Positions 51,311 through 59,849 of a stretch of DNA of 64,000 nucleotides are shown one piece after another (within the stretch, counting starts at the first letter, position 1; the number at the start of each line of letters is the position of its first letter). The DNA comes from an uncultured Bacteroidales bacterium. Lineage in GTDB: Bacteria; Bacteroidota; Bacteroidia; Bacteroidales; UBA932. The stretch is from positions 23,388 through 87,387 of the forward strand of contig CALUSC010000005.1 in the NCBI GenBank assembly GCA_944323345.1, given 5' to 3'. Below the pieces are notes generated by a model. That model worked only from the letters and a program-made list of their open reading frames with translations, was not told the origin of the DNA and did no database searches. The position numbers and the translations under genes are program-made.

Positions 51311-51318
51311 CAAAATTA
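51311..51318 (-). promoter_or_regulatory. -7 promoter element of cmk-ispH
   Basis: CAAAATTA on the plus strand is TAATTTTG on the minus strand, 27 bp upstream of the cmk ATG at 51283. No -33 partner was seen. Confidence 0.5.
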
Positions 51319-51402
51319 CAAAAAAAATCGAAAGTGACGGAAAAAGTCCGATATTTGTACAAAGGGGGCGGAACCTATTTGTTTATATTATTTTTCAGGA
51401 AT

Positions 51403-52554
51403 ATGAAAATACTTGTAATAGACGATGAAAGGTCCATCAGAAATTCCCTGAAGGAGATACTGATGGATGAAGGTTATGAAGTGGATGTGGCCGAAGACGG
51501 GGCCCAGGGCTGCGAGATGGCCGAAAAAGAAAAATACAGCGTCATTTTCTGCGACATAAAGATGCCTGCCATGGACGGCCTGGAAGTGCTCGACAAGCTC
51601 AACGAAGCCGGGGTGGACTCTGCCGTTATCATGATTTCGGGCCACGGAGACATAGACACTGCTGTGGAATGCATAAAGAAAGGTGCATTCGATTTCATCC
51701 AGAAGCCTCTGGATCTGAACAGAATATTCATTACCATAAAGAACGCCACGGATAAAGTGTCCCTGGTGAAGGAGACGAAGATTCTTAAAAAGAAAGTCTA
51801 CGGCCAGCAGATGATAGGCGAGTCGGAACCGATAAGGCATATCCGGGCCATTATCGACAAGGTGGCCCCTACCGATGCCAGGGTCCTCATTACCGGGGCC
51901 AACGGTACCGGAAAAGAGCTTGTGGCCAGAAGCCTTCATCAGAAAAGCAACCGTTCCGCTATGCCGTATATAGAAGTGAACTGTGCGGCAATTCCGGCAG
52001 AACTCATTGAAAGCGAACTTTTCGGACACGAGAAAGGAGCTTTCACCTCGGCCATAAAACAGCATAAGGGCAAATTCGAGCAGGCTGACGGAGGTACGCT
52101 TTTTCTGGACGAAATCGGGGACATGAGCCTCGCGGCACAGGCCAAGGTCCTGCGCGTCCTGCAGGAAAAGAAACTTTCCAGGGTGGGAAGCGACAAGGAT
52201 CTTACCGTGGATGTGAGAGTCCTGGCCGCTACGAACAAGAATCTCAAGGCGGAAATCGAGAAAGGGAATTTCCGGGAAGACCTGTATCACCGTCTGAGCG
52301 TGATCGTCATCAGCGTACCGTCGCTGGACGAGAGAAAATCGGATATCCCGCTTCTGGTGGATTATTTCATAGACCAGATATGCTCTGAGACAGGCATGTC
52401 CAGAAGGACGGTAGAGCCTGACGCGCTGCAGATGCTGGTGGACAAATCCTGGTCCGGGAATATCCGTGAACTGCGGAATGTCGTGGAGCGCCTGCTTATC
52501 CTTTCAGGAGACAGCATTACTGCGCAGGATGTGAAAGACTATGTCCTGTATTAG
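51403..52554 (+). CDS. NtrC-like response regulator lacking a DNA-binding domain
   Basis: A two-component regulator of 383 residues with a receiver domain (acidic Asp7/Asp8, phospho-Asp51 in FCDIKMP, Lys near 101) and a sigma-54-type AAA+ domain. Walker A is GANGTGKE at 165-172, the sigma-54 loop reads GAFTSA at 212-217 instead of GAFTGA, and Walker B is TLFLDEIGD near 235. The protein ends at ITAQDVKDYVLY, right after the AAA+ C-terminal helices; the Fis-type helix-turn-helix is absent. Start at 51403 (MKILVIDDERS); the frame from 51334 adds 23 unrelated residues. It converges on the NtrY-like kinase with overlapping stop codons. Confidence 0.92.
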   Translation: MKILVIDDERSIRNSLKEILMDEGYEVDVAEDGAQGCEMAEKEKYSVIFCDIKMPAMDGLEVLDKLNEAGVDSAVIMISGHGDIDTAVECIKKGAFDFIQKPLDLNRIFITIKNATDKVSLVKETKILKKKVYGQQMIGESEPIRHIRAIIDKVAPTDARVLITGANGTGKELVARSLHQKSNRSAMPYIEVNCAAIPAELIESELFGHEKGAFTSAIKQHKGKFEQADGGTLFLDEIGDMSLAAQAKVLRVLQEKKLSRVGSDKDLTVDVRVLAATNKNLKAEIEKGNFREDLYHRLSVIVISVPSLDERKSDIPLLVDYFIDQICSETGMSRRTVEPDALQMLVDKSWSGNIRELRNVVERLLILSGDSITAQDVKDYVLY

Positions 52555-55500
52555 TCCCTGTATTTCGGCAGTCTTACCGTGAAGCATGCCCCGGACAGGG
52601 TGTATGATTTCCTGTACAGAATCTCGCCGTTGCATTTTTCCACAATGTTCCGGCTTATGGCCAGCCCCAACCCCGTGCCTCCGCTCTTGGTAGTGAAGTT
52701 CGGGGTAAAGAGCTTGTCCTGGTTTTCTTCCTTGACTCCAGGTCCGCTGTCTTCGAACACTATGTCGTAATATCCGTCTTTGGTACTGTTCCTCAGACAG
52801 ATCAGTATCTCTCCCTTTTCCGCCGGACAGCCGTTCTCTTCGCTCTGCCTCTGCTGGATTTCTATGGCCTGGATGGCGTTTGTCAGCAGGTTCACGAATA
52901 CGCGTATCAGCTGAGGCTTCGGAGCCAGGACATAGGCTTCCGGCATGCCGAGATACGAGAGGTTGATATTGTCCTTGTTGTCGAATATCATCAGCTGGTC
53001 CCTGAGTGTTGCATCCAGGTCTATGATGACAGGCTCTTCGCTGTACAGTTTCGCGAATGTCGAGAATTCGTTTGCCGTTTCTGTCAGGATGTCGATATGT
53101 TCCAGTACCACGGCAGATACCTTTTCGAATTTTTCGTCCCAGTCCGGGGCGTTCTTCTGCTTGAGCCTGATGAGCCTCTGTATTTCCAGCTTGATAGGAG
53201 TGAGCGGATTCTTGATTTCGTGGGCTACCTGCCTGGCCATTTCGCTCCATGCCTTGTCCCTTTCCGCCTGGGCCAGTTTCTTCGTACTCTCGGACAGGTC
53301 CGTCACCATGCGGTTGTATGCATTCACAAGTGTGGAAATCTCGTCGTCCCTTTCGTATCTGATATGTTCGAGAGAATGCAGGTCCGTCGACGACATCTTT
53401 TTACCCATTTCCGTGATAGGCTTGAAAATGGCGTTGACTATCGTGGTGCTGAGCAATATCGTGGCTGTCAGCAGCAGTATGAACAGGTTGATGATAATGG
53501 CGCTGTAGAAGAATGCGTCGTGGCGGAAGACATAGTTCTGGTCAGTGTACGGCGTATTCAGGATGGCCACCATCGTACCCTGCTCGTTGAACAGGGGGGC
53601 ATACAGGGAGTAGAACCTGTAGCCGGCTATTTTTTCGCGGCAGATGCAGAACCTCTGGTTCCTGAATTTTATGTTGTAATAAGCCTCCTCATTCATCCTG
53701 GTGCCGAAAATCATCTTTTCGAACACTTCCGGTGAAGTGGACCTGAATACCCTTCCTCCCGGCGTGAACAGGGTGATATCCGACTTGGTGGTATTGCCTA
53801 TGCTTTCCATTGCGGCAGCTATGTCCGGAGAATTCAGGTCGTGCCAGCTCTGCGCGGACTTGACCCTTGCTTCCATCAGTTTCTGTATGGTGTTTATCTG
53901 GCCGGACATTATGTTGTACATGTTCGTCGAGTCCCTTTTATAGACGAAGGCTACGCTGACTGACGCCATCGCTATAAGGGTAAGGCACAGAGCCATGGAC
54001 ATCACGAAGTTTATCCGTGACCGGTAATAGTTCTTCCTGTCGCCGTCCTTTTTCCGTTTTCTTGCGAGAGAAACCAGATAGAGGCATCCGTATGCCAGGA
54101 TTGCGAGATAAGAGAAATTGATGATATAAGTCATCACCCCTCTCCTGGCTCTGGACGTAAATATCACTTCGTTGTCTGAAATCCTGTTTATGAAGTGGAT
54201 ATATCCGTTCTCCCTGAAATGCATGGCATCGCTGTGGACTTCATCCAGTACTCTCCTGTCCAGAACTGCAGGATACGGATATATGCCCCTGTAGCTGGTG
54301 AGTTTGCCGGAAAGGAACTTGGCGTATGAATAGAACGGAGGCAGATTCACGTGGTCCGGTCCCGACCTTCCCTGGAAAATGTTCATGTATCCGTTTTCTT
54401 CCAGCTGCATCTTTTCCTCCACCTCCAGGAACATGTGTATCACTCCAGTGGCATCGGAGTAATAGATGAAAGAGCCGAGATATGCGGAATTTCCGAATTC
54501 GTCCGTTATGAACCTGAATCTCGATCCCGGCGCGACAGGCGTACCTGCCATGAATTTTCTTCCGAAATAATCCAGACAGGGCCTTTCATGCCCCCTCGAC
54601 CCGAACTGGCGGGAAATATTGTCCCGGCACAGAGTGACGGTGACGGAATAATCCTGTGAAATCCTGTACAGGTAATTTTCGTTGAGGCGGTTGAGAATGA
54701 TCATGTCGCTCCTGTCCAGATCCGCGAGGGTGGTTACCATCGGATCGGATGCGATGGCATCTTCTATGGAGCGGAGCTGTATTTCCAGGCTCAGGTCCCT
54801 GTCCACGGCCAGTCTGGTAGTGAGCACCAGCAGCCTGTCCTGTTCTTTCCTGAATCCGAGAACGCTGATGGTCACGGTCAGGTAGAGCGCACAGAACAGG
54901 GAGAATCCCAGGAACCATTTGCGGGAGAAAACCGAGTATCTGCATCCTGTCCAGTCCCTGATCACCGGTTTTAGCATGTGGATCATGAGCAGGAGGCTGA
55001 ACAGCAGTGCGATATATGAGAAATACACCACTGCGGTGTATATGGACAGGTTGAACCACTGGTACAGCTCCAGCGTGATGCCGGAGTTCATTATCACGCT
55101 TACCAGTGTCGTGTGTATGTATATCGCGGCAGCAATGAAAGTCAGGATGATCAGGGTGGCGTATATGATCTTGCTGCGGAGCTTGCCCGTCCTGCGCATC
55201 TGCCTCAGGAACGGTCTCCTGCACAGGAAGACGCAGACCATATAGCAGAATACGAAACAGTTTATGATGATCAGTGCCCCGAACGAGAAGAAAAGCGAAC
55301 CGCCGGCGTATATTCCCGGAGAAAACAGGGAGGAGACATTCCTCATCTGCAGTCCCCAGCTGTAGGCTATCGCCGTGGCTGCCGCCAATATCAGTATCAC
55401 TGCCGGAAAACCTTTCATGGAAGGGTGCCGCCAGAAATAAGCCAGGACAGCCAGTCCGAACAGGATAAGCGCCATCCACCTCAGCAGGGCATTCGTCGGA

Positions 55501-56183
55501 AACGGGATGTCCCTTACGGTTTCCGAAATCACCTTGAACATCGGTTTCCCGTCCACGAATACAGGGACTCCTCCGGTGTGGCTGAGCGATGTGACCACAT
55601 ATTTTTTAGGCAGTTTCAGATTCGGATTCACTCCGGATTCGGAATTCTGCCTGTTTGCCAGCAGCGTGTTCTGCACTTCCAGCCCATATATGATCTGACA
55701 GCCGGTATCATCAGATCTGGAGCGCATCAGATACCATTTCGGCCCCAGGTTCATGTATTTTATCCCGCCGCCTACCTCCGCCAGAGGAGAAACTATGTCC
55801 GAACTCCTGCTCGACAGCCTTTCGAACACGACCCTCGTGCTTATGTCGTCATTGCTTATGGGAAACTGGTGATTCCAGGACTGCAGCGAGTCGAATATGT
55901 ATCTGTACACGACCATGTCCTGTGGCAGGTTCTTCAGGTCCAGCCATTCGCTATGGTCCGAGGCCATGGCCTCGTCTGCATATCTTTCCAGAATCCTGAG
56001 GCGCTTTTCTATTTTCTTGCCCATGTCCGCAGCCGTGTTTTCCGCGCTTTCCGTCGTTATCCTGAGTGTGACGGAGAGCAGGAACAGGACTATGGCCGCT
56101 CCCAGAAGCATGATCCAGCACTTGTCCTTGGCCGGTTTCGAGTATGATGGTCCGATTCCTTTCATTTCCCGGATATCATTCAT
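52551..56183 (-). CDS. Very large NtrY-like sensor histidine kinase
   Basis: A 1210-residue membrane kinase. An N-terminal helix (about 26-45) and a first sensor region precede a block of about six helices near 235-450, then another extracytoplasmic region (about 450-690), two helices near 690-760, a third sensor loop and a last helix near 880-905. HAMP follows, then HisKA with His988 in QVAHEIKNPLTPIKL, and HATPase_c boxes NLLTNAIQAI, EDSGPG and GGTGLGLAI. The H-box is NtrY-like. Its stop overlaps that of the NtrC-like regulator by 4 bp in tail-to-tail orientation, and its start overlaps the rlmH stop by 8 bp. The stimulus is unknown. Confidence 0.9.
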   Translation of the reverse strand: MNDIREMKGIGPSYSKPAKDKCWIMLLGAAIVLFLLSVTLRITTESAENTAADMGKKIEKRLRILERYADEAMASDHSEWLDLKNLPQDMVVYRYIFDSLQSWNHQFPISNDDISTRVVFERLSSRSSDIVSPLAEVGGGIKYMNLGPKWYLMRSRSDDTGCQIIYGLEVQNTLLANRQNSESGVNPNLKLPKKYVVTSLSHTGGVPVFVDGKPMFKVISETVRDIPFPTNALLRWMALILFGLAVLAYFWRHPSMKGFPAVILILAAATAIAYSWGLQMRNVSSLFSPGIYAGGSLFFSFGALIIINCFVFCYMVCVFLCRRPFLRQMRRTGKLRSKIIYATLIILTFIAAAIYIHTTLVSVIMNSGITLELYQWFNLSIYTAVVYFSYIALLFSLLLMIHMLKPVIRDWTGCRYSVFSRKWFLGFSLFCALYLTVTISVLGFRKEQDRLLVLTTRLAVDRDLSLEIQLRSIEDAIASDPMVTTLADLDRSDMIILNRLNENYLYRISQDYSVTVTLCRDNISRQFGSRGHERPCLDYFGRKFMAGTPVAPGSRFRFITDEFGNSAYLGSFIYYSDATGVIHMFLEVEEKMQLEENGYMNIFQGRSGPDHVNLPPFYSYAKFLSGKLTSYRGIYPYPAVLDRRVLDEVHSDAMHFRENGYIHFINRISDNEVIFTSRARRGVMTYIINFSYLAILAYGCLYLVSLARKRKKDGDRKNYYRSRINFVMSMALCLTLIAMASVSVAFVYKRDSTNMYNIMSGQINTIQKLMEARVKSAQSWHDLNSPDIAAAMESIGNTTKSDITLFTPGGRVFRSTSPEVFEKMIFGTRMNEEAYYNIKFRNQRFCICREKIAGYRFYSLYAPLFNEQGTMVAILNTPYTDQNYVFRHDAFFYSAIIINLFILLLTATILLSTTIVNAIFKPITEMGKKMSSTDLHSLEHIRYERDDEISTLVNAYNRMVTDLSESTKKLAQAERDKAWSEMARQVAHEIKNPLTPIKLEIQRLIRLKQKNAPDWDEKFEKVSAVVLEHIDILTETANEFSTFAKLYSEEPVIIDLDATLRDQLMIFDNKDNINLSYLGMPEAYVLAPKPQLIRVFVNLLTNAIQAIEIQQRQSEENGCPAEKGEILICLRNSTKDGYYDIVFEDSGPGVKEENQDKLFTPNFTTKSGGTGLGLAISRNIVEKCNGEILYRKSYTLSGACFTVRLPKYRD

Positions 56184-56649
56184 GATGGTACGGCTCGCCT
56201 TTCATGATAGTGAATGCCCTGTACAGCTGTTCGGCGAAGATGACGCGTACCATCTGATGGGAAAATGTCATTCTGGACAGGGATACTTTTTCATTGCAGC
56301 GCGCATACACTGCATCCGAGAAGCCGTAGGCGCCTCCTATGACGAACACGATGTCGCCCGACATGTGGGCCATCCTGTCTTCGAGCCGTGCGGACCATTC
56401 CATGGAAGAATACTCCTTCCCCTTTTCATCCAGCAGCACGACATGGTCGGCCGGGCTGAAAGTCCTGAGCAGCAGTTCTCCTTCTTTCGTTTTTAGCTGC
56501 TCACGGCTGAGAGATGCGGCGTTTTTGACGTCCGGAAGTTCCGTCATCGAGAAATTTATGTAGCGGGCAAGTCTGTCCGCATACACTCCGATACCGGTCC
56601 TTATCCATCCGGTATCGGTTTTCCCTATCATTATCAATTTGATTTTCAT
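56176..56649 (-). CDS. rlmH: 23S rRNA pseudouridine1915 N3-methyltransferase RlmH
   Basis: SPOUT-class methyltransferase that modifies pseudouridine 1915 of 23S rRNA. The ATG at 56649 (MKIKLIMIGKTDTGWI) gives 157 residues, the family length. The knotted SAM site reads FVIGGAYGFSDAVYARC near 101-117, and the invariant end is KGEPYHHE. It is the first gene of an operon that continues into the large histidine kinase. The promoter lies at 56676-56706. Confidence 0.96.
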   Translation of the reverse strand: MKIKLIMIGKTDTGWIRTGIGVYADRLARYINFSMTELPDVKNAASLSREQLKTKEGELLLRTFSPADHVVLLDEKGKEYSSMEWSARLEDRMAHMSGDIVFVIGGAYGFSDAVYARCNEKVSLSRMTFSHQMVRVIFAEQLYRAFTIMKGEPYHHE

Positions 56650-56675
56650 CGTACTTTCCGGTTTGCGCACATGCA

Positions 56676-56706
56676 CAAATATACTTACGTGGCTCGGAAT
56701 TTGCAA
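56676..56706 (-). promoter_or_regulatory. Promoter of rlmH and the histidine kinase
   Basis: CAAATATA at 56676-56683 is TATATTTG on the minus strand, and CAA at 56704-56706 is the -33 TTG at 20 bases. The -33 is part of TTTGCAA, the same shared motif as at 28297-28303. Confidence 0.7.
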
Positions 56707-56733
56707 TAATTGCCTGCCGATATTTTTCCCGAC

Positions 56734-57141
56734 ATGAATAATTTGCTTAAAATAGTGGCCATAGCGCCTGCGCTGTTCATGGGACTGTGTTCCGGTGCTG
56801 CTGCGCAGGATTTCGATGTATTCACGCCCATATCGAAATATATCAGGGTAGGGGATGCCGAGAAGCTTTCCGCCTGGTTTGCGGATAATCTCGAAGTAAC
56901 CGTTATTTCCAAGGTGAATGATTCAAGCAGGAATCAGGCCCGGCAGATAATGAAATCCTTCTTCAGCGCATACAGTCCGAGTGCGTTCGACATTACGCAT
57001 CAGGCGGACAAATGCAATATGAAATATGCAGTAGGTATCCTTAATGCCGGAGGCGAAAGGTTCGTGGTGACGATATTCGTGAACAATCGCAGCAATGAAG
57101 CTTTCCAGATACAGCAGTTGAAGATAGAACGGGTGGAATAG
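56734..57141 (+). CDS. DUF4783 exported protein
   Basis: A 135-residue protein with a signal peptide (MNNLLKIVAIAPALFMGLCSGAAAQ, cleaved near 25). The mature part (FTPISKYIRVGDAEKLSAWFADNLEVTVISKVNDSSRNQARQIMKSFF) matches the Bacteroidota family DUF4783, which has an NTF2-like fold and unknown function. The ATG at 56734 is preferred to the 56710 start, which adds residues before the basic n-region. A near -7 element (TATTTTTC at 56721) ends 5 bases before this ATG. The gene is followed by a sigma-54 promoter motif and a terminator. Confidence 0.85.
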   Translation: MNNLLKIVAIAPALFMGLCSGAAAQDFDVFTPISKYIRVGDAEKLSAWFADNLEVTVISKVNDSSRNQARQIMKSFFSAYSPSAFDITHQADKCNMKYAVGILNAGGERFVVTIFVNNRSNEAFQIQQLKIERVE

Positions 57142-57156
57142 ACGGGGAATTCAGTT

Positions 57157-57173
57157 TTGGCACAGCTTTTGCA
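57157..57173 (+). promoter_or_regulatory. Sigma-54 (-24/-12) promoter motif
   Basis: TTGGCACAGCTTTTGCA matches the sigma-54 consensus YTGGCACGRNNNTTGCW at all but one fixed position. The -24 GG (57159-57160) and -12 GC (57171-57172) are separated by the required 10 bases. Transcription would start near 57183 and meet the terminator at 57223-57257. Housekeeping -7 or -33 motifs are absent at this place. Confidence 0.65.
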
Positions 57174-57182
57174 AATTTACAG

Positions 57183-57257
57183 GTCAAGGTTAGTTTAGTT
57201 GTTAATAATAGGGTTATAGTTCAAAAAGAGGCGGCCATCTGACGGTCGCCTCTTTTT
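57183..57257 (+). ncRNA. Candidate sigma-54-dependent small RNA of about 75 nt
   Basis: The segment runs from the predicted sigma-54 start to the end of the terminator. It begins A/U-rich (GTTAGTTTAGTTGTTAATAA) and ends in a 14-bp hairpin. No start codon with a plausible frame is seen. It could instead be the 3' untranslated end of the DUF4783 mRNA with a chance motif. Confidence 0.35.
57223..57257. terminator. Bidirectional terminator between DUF4783 and der
   Basis: AAAAAGAGGCGGCC at 57223-57236 pairs with GGTCGCCTCTTTTT at 57244-57257 with a single G-T pair. It serves the convergent der gene from the other side. Confidence 0.92.
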
Positions 57258-57258
57258 G

Positions 57259-58569
57259 TTATTTCTGTCTGAAGAAAATCTGCATCGGACATCCTGTAAA
57301 ATCGAATTTTTCCCTGAGCTTGTTCTCGATGAACCGCTTGTAAGGAGCTTTCACGTACTGCGGAAGATTGCAGAAAAAGGCAAACTTCGGATTTCTCGTA
57401 GGAAGCTGTGTGGCATACTTGATTTTCACGTATTTGCCTTTCCATGCAGGAGGCGGATAATCTTCTACCACAGGGAGCATCTCCTCATTCAGTTTCGATG
57501 TCGGTATTTTCTTGGTATAATTTGCGTACACCTTCGCTGCGGCATCCAGTACATCCATGATTCTCTGCTTCTTCAGTACGGACGTGAAGATTATGGGAAC
57601 ATCGTTGAACGGGGCCAGCCTGGCTTTGAAAGCCTCGGTGTACTGTTTCATCGTATTGCTGTCCTTTTCTACCAGGTCCCACTTGTTCACGACGATGACG
57701 CATCCTTTAAGATTCCTGACTATCAGGTTGAAGATATTCATGTCCTGCGCCTCAAGCCCGTTCTGGGCATCTACCATCAGTATGCAGATGTCCGAGTGCT
57801 CGATAGCCCTGATGGACCTCATCACGGAATAAAATTCCAGGTCTTCATGGACCTTCGTCTTCCTTCTCATCCCGGCGGTATCCACCAGCATGAATTCGTG
57901 CCCGAATTTATTGTAATAAGTGGCTATCGAATCTCTGGTCGTACCTGCCACCGGAGTGACTATGTTCCTTTCCGTGCCGAGCAATGCGTTGGTCAGCGAT
58001 GACTTGCCTACGTTTGGCCTGCCTACGATGGCGATATGGGGGAGTTCCGGATGTTCGTCTGTCACGGAATTGCCCTCCTGGGGCAATTTCCGTACAATCT
58101 CGTCGAGAAGGTCTCCGGTACCGCCGCCGTTGGCTGCGGAAATGCTCCATATTTCGCCCAGTCCCAGAGAATAGAACTGGTAGGAGTCATACATTTTCGC
58201 CCCGCTGTCCACTTTGTTCACGGCCAGTACCACTGGTTTCCCGGATCTTCTGAGAAGGTCCGCGATTTCCTCGTCGTAATCCGTAATGCCAGTGGCGGCT
58301 TCCGTCATGAACAGAATCAGGTCGGCCTCTTCTATGGCCAGCACTACCTGTTTGCGGATTTCCTCCTCGAAAACATCGTCGGAATGCGATGTGTAGCCTC
58401 CGGTATCCACTACGGAGAATACGGTCCCGCACCATTCGCACTTTCCGTAATGCCTGTCGCGGGTCACGCCGGCGGTCTCGTCCACGATGGCCTGCCGCAT
58501 TCCCACAAGCCTGTTGAAAAGCGTCGATTTACCTACATTCGGTCTTCCTACTATGGCTACTAAGCTCAT
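57259..58569 (-). CDS. der: GTPase Der (EngA), ribosome assembly
   Basis: Double GTPase that helps mature the 50S subunit. The 436 residues hold two G domains: G1 GRPNVGKST at 8-16 and GRPNVGKSS near 182; G3 DTGG near 56 and DTAGMRR near 229; G4 NKVD near 117 and NKWD near 293. A C-terminal KH-like domain ([25 protein letters not shown]) follows. It is the last gene of the prs-Cys-rich-der run and ends at a shared terminator. Confidence 0.97.
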   Translation of the reverse strand: MSLVAIVGRPNVGKSTLFNRLVGMRQAIVDETAGVTRDRHYGKCEWCGTVFSVVDTGGYTSHSDDVFEEEIRKQVVLAIEEADLILFMTEAATGITDYDEEIADLLRRSGKPVVLAVNKVDSGAKMYDSYQFYSLGLGEIWSISAANGGGTGDLLDEIVRKLPQEGNSVTDEHPELPHIAIVGRPNVGKSSLTNALLGTERNIVTPVAGTTRDSIATYYNKFGHEFMLVDTAGMRRKTKVHEDLEFYSVMRSIRAIEHSDICILMVDAQNGLEAQDMNIFNLIVRNLKGCVIVVNKWDLVEKDSNTMKQYTEAFKARLAPFNDVPIIFTSVLKKQRIMDVLDAAAKVYANYTKKIPTSKLNEEMLPVVEDYPPPAWKGKYVKIKYATQLPTRNPKFAFFCNLPQYVKAPYKRFIENKLREKFDFTGCPMQIFFRQK

Positions 58570-58597
58570 AAATTACTGGGTTAATGGTTTCGTCGGA

Positions 58598-58876
58598 TCA
58601 GGATTGTTCTTTTTCCTCCCTGTCCTGCGGCGTCAAATCGCAGCCGGCACAGTCGGAACATCCCAGATCGCTGCACGTCGGGTATTTCTTGCCGTTTTTC
58701 CTGCCCCAAAGTCTCAGTTCATCCTCTTTAGCGCATCTTATGCCGAACTTGCGCATCTCCTTGTTCCGGCTGATTTCAGTTTCGGGGAATTTCCCGTTTT
58801 TCCTGAAAATGATGTTGAAGCACAGCCCGAAAACACTGAGACCTACGAATATGAGCGCTGCGATGAATATTTCCAT
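58598..58876 (-). CDS. Small Cys-rich membrane protein of unknown function
   Basis: A 92-residue protein with one N-terminal membrane helix (IFIAALIFVGLSVFGLCFNIIF, about 3-24), a basic segment, and a soluble end holding CSDLGCSDCAGC (spacing C-x4-C-x2-C-x2-C) near 69-80, with a further Cys in GIRCAKEDE near 48. The Cys pattern suggests a metal or Fe-S site or a disulfide relay. The gene fits exactly between prs (9 bp away) and der (28 bp away) on the same strand. I do not recognise a named family. Confidence 0.75.
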   Translation of the reverse strand: MEIFIAALIFVGLSVFGLCFNIIFRKNGKFPETEISRNKEMRKFGIRCAKEDELRLWGRKNGKKYPTCSDLGCSDCAGCDLTPQDREEKEQS

Positions 58877-58885
58877 ATCTCAGGA

Positions 58886-59836
58886 TCAGAAAATGAAGTC
58901 AGGGCTGATAGGCTCGTCGTTGTATACCTTATATATAATGCTGGCGAATATGTCCGCTACTGAAAGTACGGTAATCTTGCTCTTGTCCTTGTCGGGATTT
59001 GAAGAAAGAGGGATGGTATCCGTCACGATGACTTCTTCCAGGGCGGAATTCGCGATTCTTTCATAAGCATTGCCGGAGAATACGGCATGGGTGGCACATG
59101 CGCGGACGCTCAATGCACCCATTTCCTTGAGGACATTCGCAGCCTTGGTCAGGGTGCCTGCGGTGTCTATCATGTCGTCCACGATGATGACATTCTTGCC
59201 TGCCACGTCCCCTATGGCTGTTATCGAGCCTACTACGTTGGCTCTTTCACGCGATTTGTGGCAGATGATTACCGGGCACTGCAGATATCTGGCGTATGCG
59301 TTCGCCCTCTTGGCGCCTCCCATGTCAGGGGCGGCAATGGCCAGGTTCTCGATGTTCATCTCTCTCAGGTACGGGAGGAAGATGGAGCTGGCGTAGATAT
59401 GGTCTACTGGGAAATCGAAGAATCCCTGAATCTGGTCTGCGTGGAGGTCGCACGTCATGACACGGTCGCAGCCGGCTGCATGAAGCACGTTGGCTACAAG
59501 TTTGGCCCCGATCGAGACACGCGGCTTGTCTTTCCTGTCCTGCCGCGCCCATCCGAAATATGGCATGACCGCTATTACGCAGTGGGCAGATGCCCTTTTT
59601 GCCGCATCGATCATGAGCAGCAGTTCGAAAAGATTTTCCACAGGCGGGAAGGTCGATTGCACGATGAAGACGGTAGCGCCCCTGACGCTTTCGTTGAAAG
59701 ACGGCTGGAATTCTCCGTCGCTGAAAGTAAGTACGTCAGACTGCCCTAACTCGATGTTGAGAGATTTGGCAATCTTTTCTGCGAGGGGCTTTGAACTCCT
59801 GCACGCAAATAATTTCATTTTGTGTTCGTTGTGCAT
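58886..59836 (-). CDS. prs: Ribose-phosphate pyrophosphokinase
   Basis: Makes PRPP from ribose 5-phosphate and ATP for nucleotide, His and Trp synthesis. There are 316 residues from 59836, or 310 from an in-frame ATG at 59818 (MKLFACRSSKPLAEKIAKSL), which matches the family start better. The metal-binding CDLHADQIQGFF near 130, the flexible loop PYFGWARQDRKDKPRVS near 96-112 and the PRPP loop VDDMIDTAGTLTKAA near 222 are intact. It lies 13 bp after engB. Confidence 0.96.
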   Translation of the reverse strand: MHNEHKMKLFACRSSKPLAEKIAKSLNIELGQSDVLTFSDGEFQPSFNESVRGATVFIVQSTFPPVENLFELLLMIDAAKRASAHCVIAVMPYFGWARQDRKDKPRVSIGAKLVANVLHAAGCDRVMTCDLHADQIQGFFDFPVDHIYASSIFLPYLREMNIENLAIAAPDMGGAKRANAYARYLQCPVIICHKSRERANVVGSITAIGDVAGKNVIIVDDMIDTAGTLTKAANVLKEMGALSVRACATHAVFSGNAYERIANSALEEVIVTDTIPLSSNPDKDKSKITVLSVADIFASIIYKVYNDEPISPDFIF

Positions 59837-59849
59837 CTCGGTACGGAAT

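Noticed and set aside
55113-56147. A 344-codon open frame opposite the histidine kinase
   Set aside because: Antisense shadow of the kinase N-terminal region; highly charged translation without domain features.
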